Shown: piece after piece, positions 61,766 to 64,000 of the stretch | Layout: every line of letters starts with the position of its first letter | Position numbering within the stretch: the first letter of the stretch is position 1 | Origin: Paenibacillus aceris | Lineage (GTDB): Bacteria > Bacillota > Bacilli > Paenibacillales > NBRC-103111 | Reading direction: 5' to 3' | DNA: 64,000 bases | Assembly: GCF_017874035.1 (NCBI RefSeq) | Contig: NZ_JAGGKV010000006.1 | Location: forward strand, 124,001-188,000 | Translations under genes and position numbers: made by a program | The notes under the pieces: generated by a model | What the model was told of the DNA's origin: nothing | What the model saw: the letters and a program-made list of their open reading frames with translations, nothing else | Databases searched by the model: none

Positions 61766-62644
61766 TCATCGTACTCTCGCCAAACGCCCCTCAGAGCGTG
61801 CCTTCCCCTCCCAATTCACCAAAAAGATACCCACACAGATAAAAGCACCGCCCAGACCGACATACCACGCGACCTTTTCACCAAGCAGCAGCCAACTGGA
61901 GAGAAGCCCGAACACCGGAACTAGAAACAAGAAGGCGCTAGTTTTGGCCGGGTCTCCGCTGCGAAGCAAATAAAACCAAAGGGAGAATTGAACGATCGAT
62001 CCCAAGATAACAAGCCAAAGCACCACAGCTACGGACGTAGACGTAAATGTAAAATACGGATGCTCAGTCACTGCACTCAGAAGGAGAAGCGCAATCCCAC
62101 CTGCAAGCATTTGATAAGCTGCCAGCACTGTCATATCAAACTCAACTCCCCATCGCTTAATGAGCAGCGTAGATGCAGCGAAAAAGATTGCACCTGCAAA
62201 GCCAATCAGCATACCCGCCTGGAAATTCATCTGAAGTCCAAAGGTAATGAGCACACCGATAAAACCGAGGGCTACGCCGATCCATTGGCGCCCGCGGTAC
62301 TTTGCTCCCGTCAAGAAAGTACCCAGTACGATAACGAGCAGCGGGTTCGTGCATGTAATAATTGAGGATTCACCCGAGGTGATCCAGTTCATACTGTAAT
62401 AGGCACAGCCCATCACGCCGGCAGATTGAAACAGCCCGATTAACGCCGCTTTGCCCCACATCCAGCCAACTGGACGAGACTTTTTCCAAACGATAACAGC
62501 CAATATTCCCCCTGCCAAAACAAAGCGGATTCCCATCAAAAAGAAAGGCGTCGCATACGCCATCCCTACCTTCCCAACGGGAAAAGCAACTCCCATGACA
62601 AAGGTTGTGACCAGAATTAGTGCGATATACTTATATTTGTTCAT
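61766..62644 (-). CDS. EamA/DMT-family permease
   Basis: 292 residues, ten membrane helices in two EamA repeats (about 5-135 and 145-280), with the second-half signature LVPVFGLLSSWLLLGEKV. It probably exports or imports a metabolite; many homologues carry amino acids or nucleosides, so the substrate is open. AAAGGAGG lies 9-10 nt before the ATG, and this site falls inside a perfect inverted repeat. Divergent from a LysR gene, a common regulator-transporter layout. Confidence 0.85.
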   Translation of the reverse strand: MNKYKYIALILVTTFVMGVAFPVGKVGMAYATPFFLMGIRFVLAGGILAVIVWKKSRPVGWMWGKAALIGLFQSAGVMGCAYYSMNWITSGESSIITCTNPLLVIVLGTFLTGAKYRGRQWIGVALGFIGVLITFGLQMNFQAGMLIGFAGAIFFAASTLLIKRWGVEFDMTVLAAYQMLAGGIALLLLSAVTEHPYFTFTSTSVAVVLWLVILGSIVQFSLWFYLLRSGDPAKTSAFLFLVPVFGLLSSWLLLGEKVAWYVGLGGAFICVGIFLVNWEGKARSEGRLARVR

Positions 62645-62650
62645 CCAAAA

Positions 62651-62693
62651 AAACCTCCTTTACAACAAGATGATCTCATTGTAAAGGAGGTTT
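62651..62693. repeat. perfect 15-bp inverted repeat carrying two SD sequences
   Basis: AAACCTCCTTTACAA (62651-62665) and TTGTAAAGGAGGTTT (62679-62693) with a 13-nt loop. Each arm holds AAAGGAGG on the outward strand, so it can form a hairpin that hides the ribosome site of the EamA gene, and it overlaps the LysR-side -35. Confidence 0.8.
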
Positions 62694-62708
62694 GAAATTA
62701 TGTATAAT
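62679..62708 (+). promoter_or_regulatory. promoter of the LysR gene
   Basis: TTGTAA (62679-62684) and TATAAT (62703-62708) with 18 bp spacing, 70 bp before the LysR start. The -35 is inside the inverted repeat, suiting autoregulation. Confidence 0.6.
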
Positions 62709-62777
62709 GATTACTATAGATATTTGATATCACAAATAATGATACCAAAATGCACAACACAGAGGAGGTTCATAACG

Positions 62778-63641
62778 ATGGAAAGCGCAGATCTACGAGT
62801 GTTTCAAATGGTTGCCCGTGAAGGCTCCGTTACCAAAGCTGCTGGGCGCCTTGGTTATGTGCAGTCCAATATTACTGCTCGCATTCAGCAGTTGGAGTCA
62901 GAGCTGCAGACGGTCCTCTTTTTCCGGCATAATCGAGGCATGTCATTAACATCCAATGGAAAAACGTTGCTAACGTATGCTGATAAAATCGTGGGTTTGC
63001 TGGATGAAGCTGTCCTTGCACTATCTACCTCCGCAGAACCCAGCGGACCGCTTATGATTGGCTCGACACAGACGGCAGCTGCGGTGAGGCTTCCCAAACT
63101 GCTTGCCTTCTACTACGAAAAGCATTCCAATGTCCAGCTCTCTTTGAGGACAGGACATTCCCAATATTTAATTGAGAAAGTGCTTCACTACGAGCTGGAT
63201 GGCGCTTTTATCGGCTGTTCCTGCACACATCCTGACTTGCAGTCCATTACGGCTTTTGAAGAAGAATTAGTCGTAGCTGCCGGCCCTAACGTAGCAAGTC
63301 TCACAGAGGCCTTAATGAAACCCATACTTGTCTTTAGCACGGGTTGCTCCTATCGGGAGATTTTGGAACAATGGCTGCAGTCAATCGGCAAAACACAACC
63401 GATGATGATGGAGTTCGGCATGCTTGAAGCCATTATCGGCGGTGTGTCCGCAGGGCTTGGGATTTCGCTCATGCCCAAAGCTGTCACGAAAAAGCATGAA
63501 GCGGAAGGTTTAATTCGCACTTTTGAGATTCCACAGCCTTATCGTTATATCAAAACCGAATTCATTACGCGCAAGGATGCATTCGTTAGCAGTTCATTAA
63601 GCGCTTTTCTCGGTATGCTGCCGGGAACGGCTGAGGTATGA
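62778..63641 (+). CDS. LysR-family regulator
   Basis: 287 residues. N-terminal HTH (about 5-62; VFQMVAREGSVTKAAGRLGYVQSN), then a LysR effector domain (about 90-285). GAGGAGG lies 9 nt before the ATG at 62778. An in-frame ATG at 62700 with AAAGGAGG 9 nt upstream would add 26 residues, but it lies within the promoter and the added part has no family support. It probably controls the divergent EamA permease through the shared inverted repeat. Confidence 0.85.
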   Translation: MESADLRVFQMVAREGSVTKAAGRLGYVQSNITARIQQLESELQTVLFFRHNRGMSLTSNGKTLLTYADKIVGLLDEAVLALSTSAEPSGPLMIGSTQTAAAVRLPKLLAFYYEKHSNVQLSLRTGHSQYLIEKVLHYELDGAFIGCSCTHPDLQSITAFEEELVVAAGPNVASLTEALMKPILVFSTGCSYREILEQWLQSIGKTQPMMMEFGMLEAIIGGVSAGLGISLMPKAVTKKHEAEGLIRTFEIPQPYRYIKTEFITRKDAFVSSSLSAFLGMLPGTAEV

Positions 63642-63656
63642 TGTAAAGAGCCCTTC

Positions 63657-64000
63657 CTATATCTCCTCAAAATCCGTGCGATCACCGGGCTGTTCCGCAT
63701 CCCCCCACTGATCACCGTGCTGATTATCCTGTTCATCTTCTGCGACATTCTGCAGATCGTTGGCATTGATCGTGATGATCGGGTAGTCGTGGTGGACCGC
63801 CACCTGCACAGCTTGCTGCTTCATGAACTTAGGAGACCCTTCCGTATCCTCATCATACACGAGAAGAATGCCATCCGAATTGCGCAGCAGAAACTTGTCC
63901 CGTTCCTTAAACTGCCAGGGTCCCTCATATTTCGTTTTCGTGATGCTATTTACGTAATTTGCCCGAGTAATGACGCTCGTGTAGCAATTTTTTTTCTCGT
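63657..64000 (-). CDS. DUF1273/YpsA-like SLOG-family protein, partial
   Basis: The frame runs off the right edge; 114 C-terminal codons are visible. It contains GPWQFKERDKFLLRNSDGIL followed by LVYDEDTEGSPKF, matching the C-terminal Rossmann part of YpsA/DUF1273 (a SLOG-type nucleotide-binding fold). The tail is unusually acidic and Gln/Asp-rich. YpsA has been linked to cell division in B. subtilis; the exact ligand is unknown. The start lies outside the window. Confidence 0.75.
   Translation of the reverse strand, partial: EKKNCYTSVITRANYVNSITKTKYEGPWQFKERDKFLLRNSDGILLVYDEDTEGSPKFMKQQAVQVAVHHDYPIITINANDLQNVAEDEQDNQHGDQWGDAEQPGDRTDFEEI

Noticed and set aside
62700..62777. N-terminal extension of the LysR protein from ATG 62700, which has AAAGGAGG upstream.
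   Set aside because: It overlaps the -10 TATAAT, LysR proteins start just before the HTH, and ATG 62778 has its own GAGGAGG. It remains possible only if transcription starts further upstream.

Overview
The window reads as chromosome of an aerobic, flagellated, endospore-forming Firmicute of the Paenibacillus type. This is inferred from gene content and signals: an alpha/beta-type SASP, YtaF, SLH-domain surface protein, DUF3231 protein, MotAB, NrdR-CoaE-MutM-PolA synteny like that of Bacillus subtilis, strong AAAGGAGG-like ribosome sites and frequent GTG/TTG starts. No species can be named from the sequence alone. No rRNA, prophage, complete insertion sequence or CRISPR array is visible.

Layout. 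0-9 kb: YtxH/YtxG stress proteins, KDPG aldolase, a SufR-like regulator, an orphan HepT-like DUF86 protein coupled to a 35-residue membrane protein, an acyltransferase, a TPR protein, an SgrR-type regulator and VanZ-like proteins. 9.2-14.5 kb: tRNA-Ala(GGC) followed by A+T-rich small genes (DUF3231, tiny membrane proteins), a large SLH/Fn3 secreted protein and a DUF1796 gene fragment. 14.6-27.2 kb: a FusB-type EF-G-binding protein with a leader-peptide-like 5' region, then mostly single-gene units (cupin, UbiD, ankyrin, amidohydrolase, MBL, TetR, VOC, TerD-VWA, NAD-binding) and a MarR-MFS efflux operon. 27.2-37.5 kb: htpG under a CIRCE element, a c-di-GMP-I riboswitch driving a 63-residue orphan, nrdR, SASP, and the polA-mutM-ytaF-coaE-lytic transglycosylase cluster. 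37.5-48.4 kb: a c-di-GMP enzyme (EAL-CBS-GGDEF), a REC-PAS-histidine kinase, a tandem hairpin array, pstSCAB-phoU, and a chemoreceptor divergent from pstS. 48.6-52.6 kb: MBL protein, motAB, aldo/keto reductase. 52.7-61.4 kb: rhaEW-rhaA-rhaB-rhaR followed on the same strand by lutABC. 61.7-64 kb: divergent EamA/LysR pair and the end of a YpsA-like (DUF1273) gene.

How parts work together. (1) RhaA, RhaB and RhaEW convert L-rhamnose to dihydroxyacetone phosphate plus L-lactate, and LutABC then oxidises lactate to pyruvate, so the seven-gene block forms one catabolic route under a DeoR-type regulator. (2) Four or more direct repeats of the PhoP-box form TTTACA-N5-TTTACA lie before pstS, before pstC, before the chemoreceptor and before the EAL-GGDEF gene. 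With the c-di-GMP riboswitch at 29.6 kb, this suggests that phosphate starvation is coupled to motility and c-di-GMP signalling. (3) Several intergenic regions share palindromic repeats with arms like GGGAACTACAGG and terminators with an AGTAG-CTACT core. The most unusual DNA is the 41.1-41.6 kb array of nine CGATG-TTTTT-CATCG hairpins spaced 51 or 62 bp apart.
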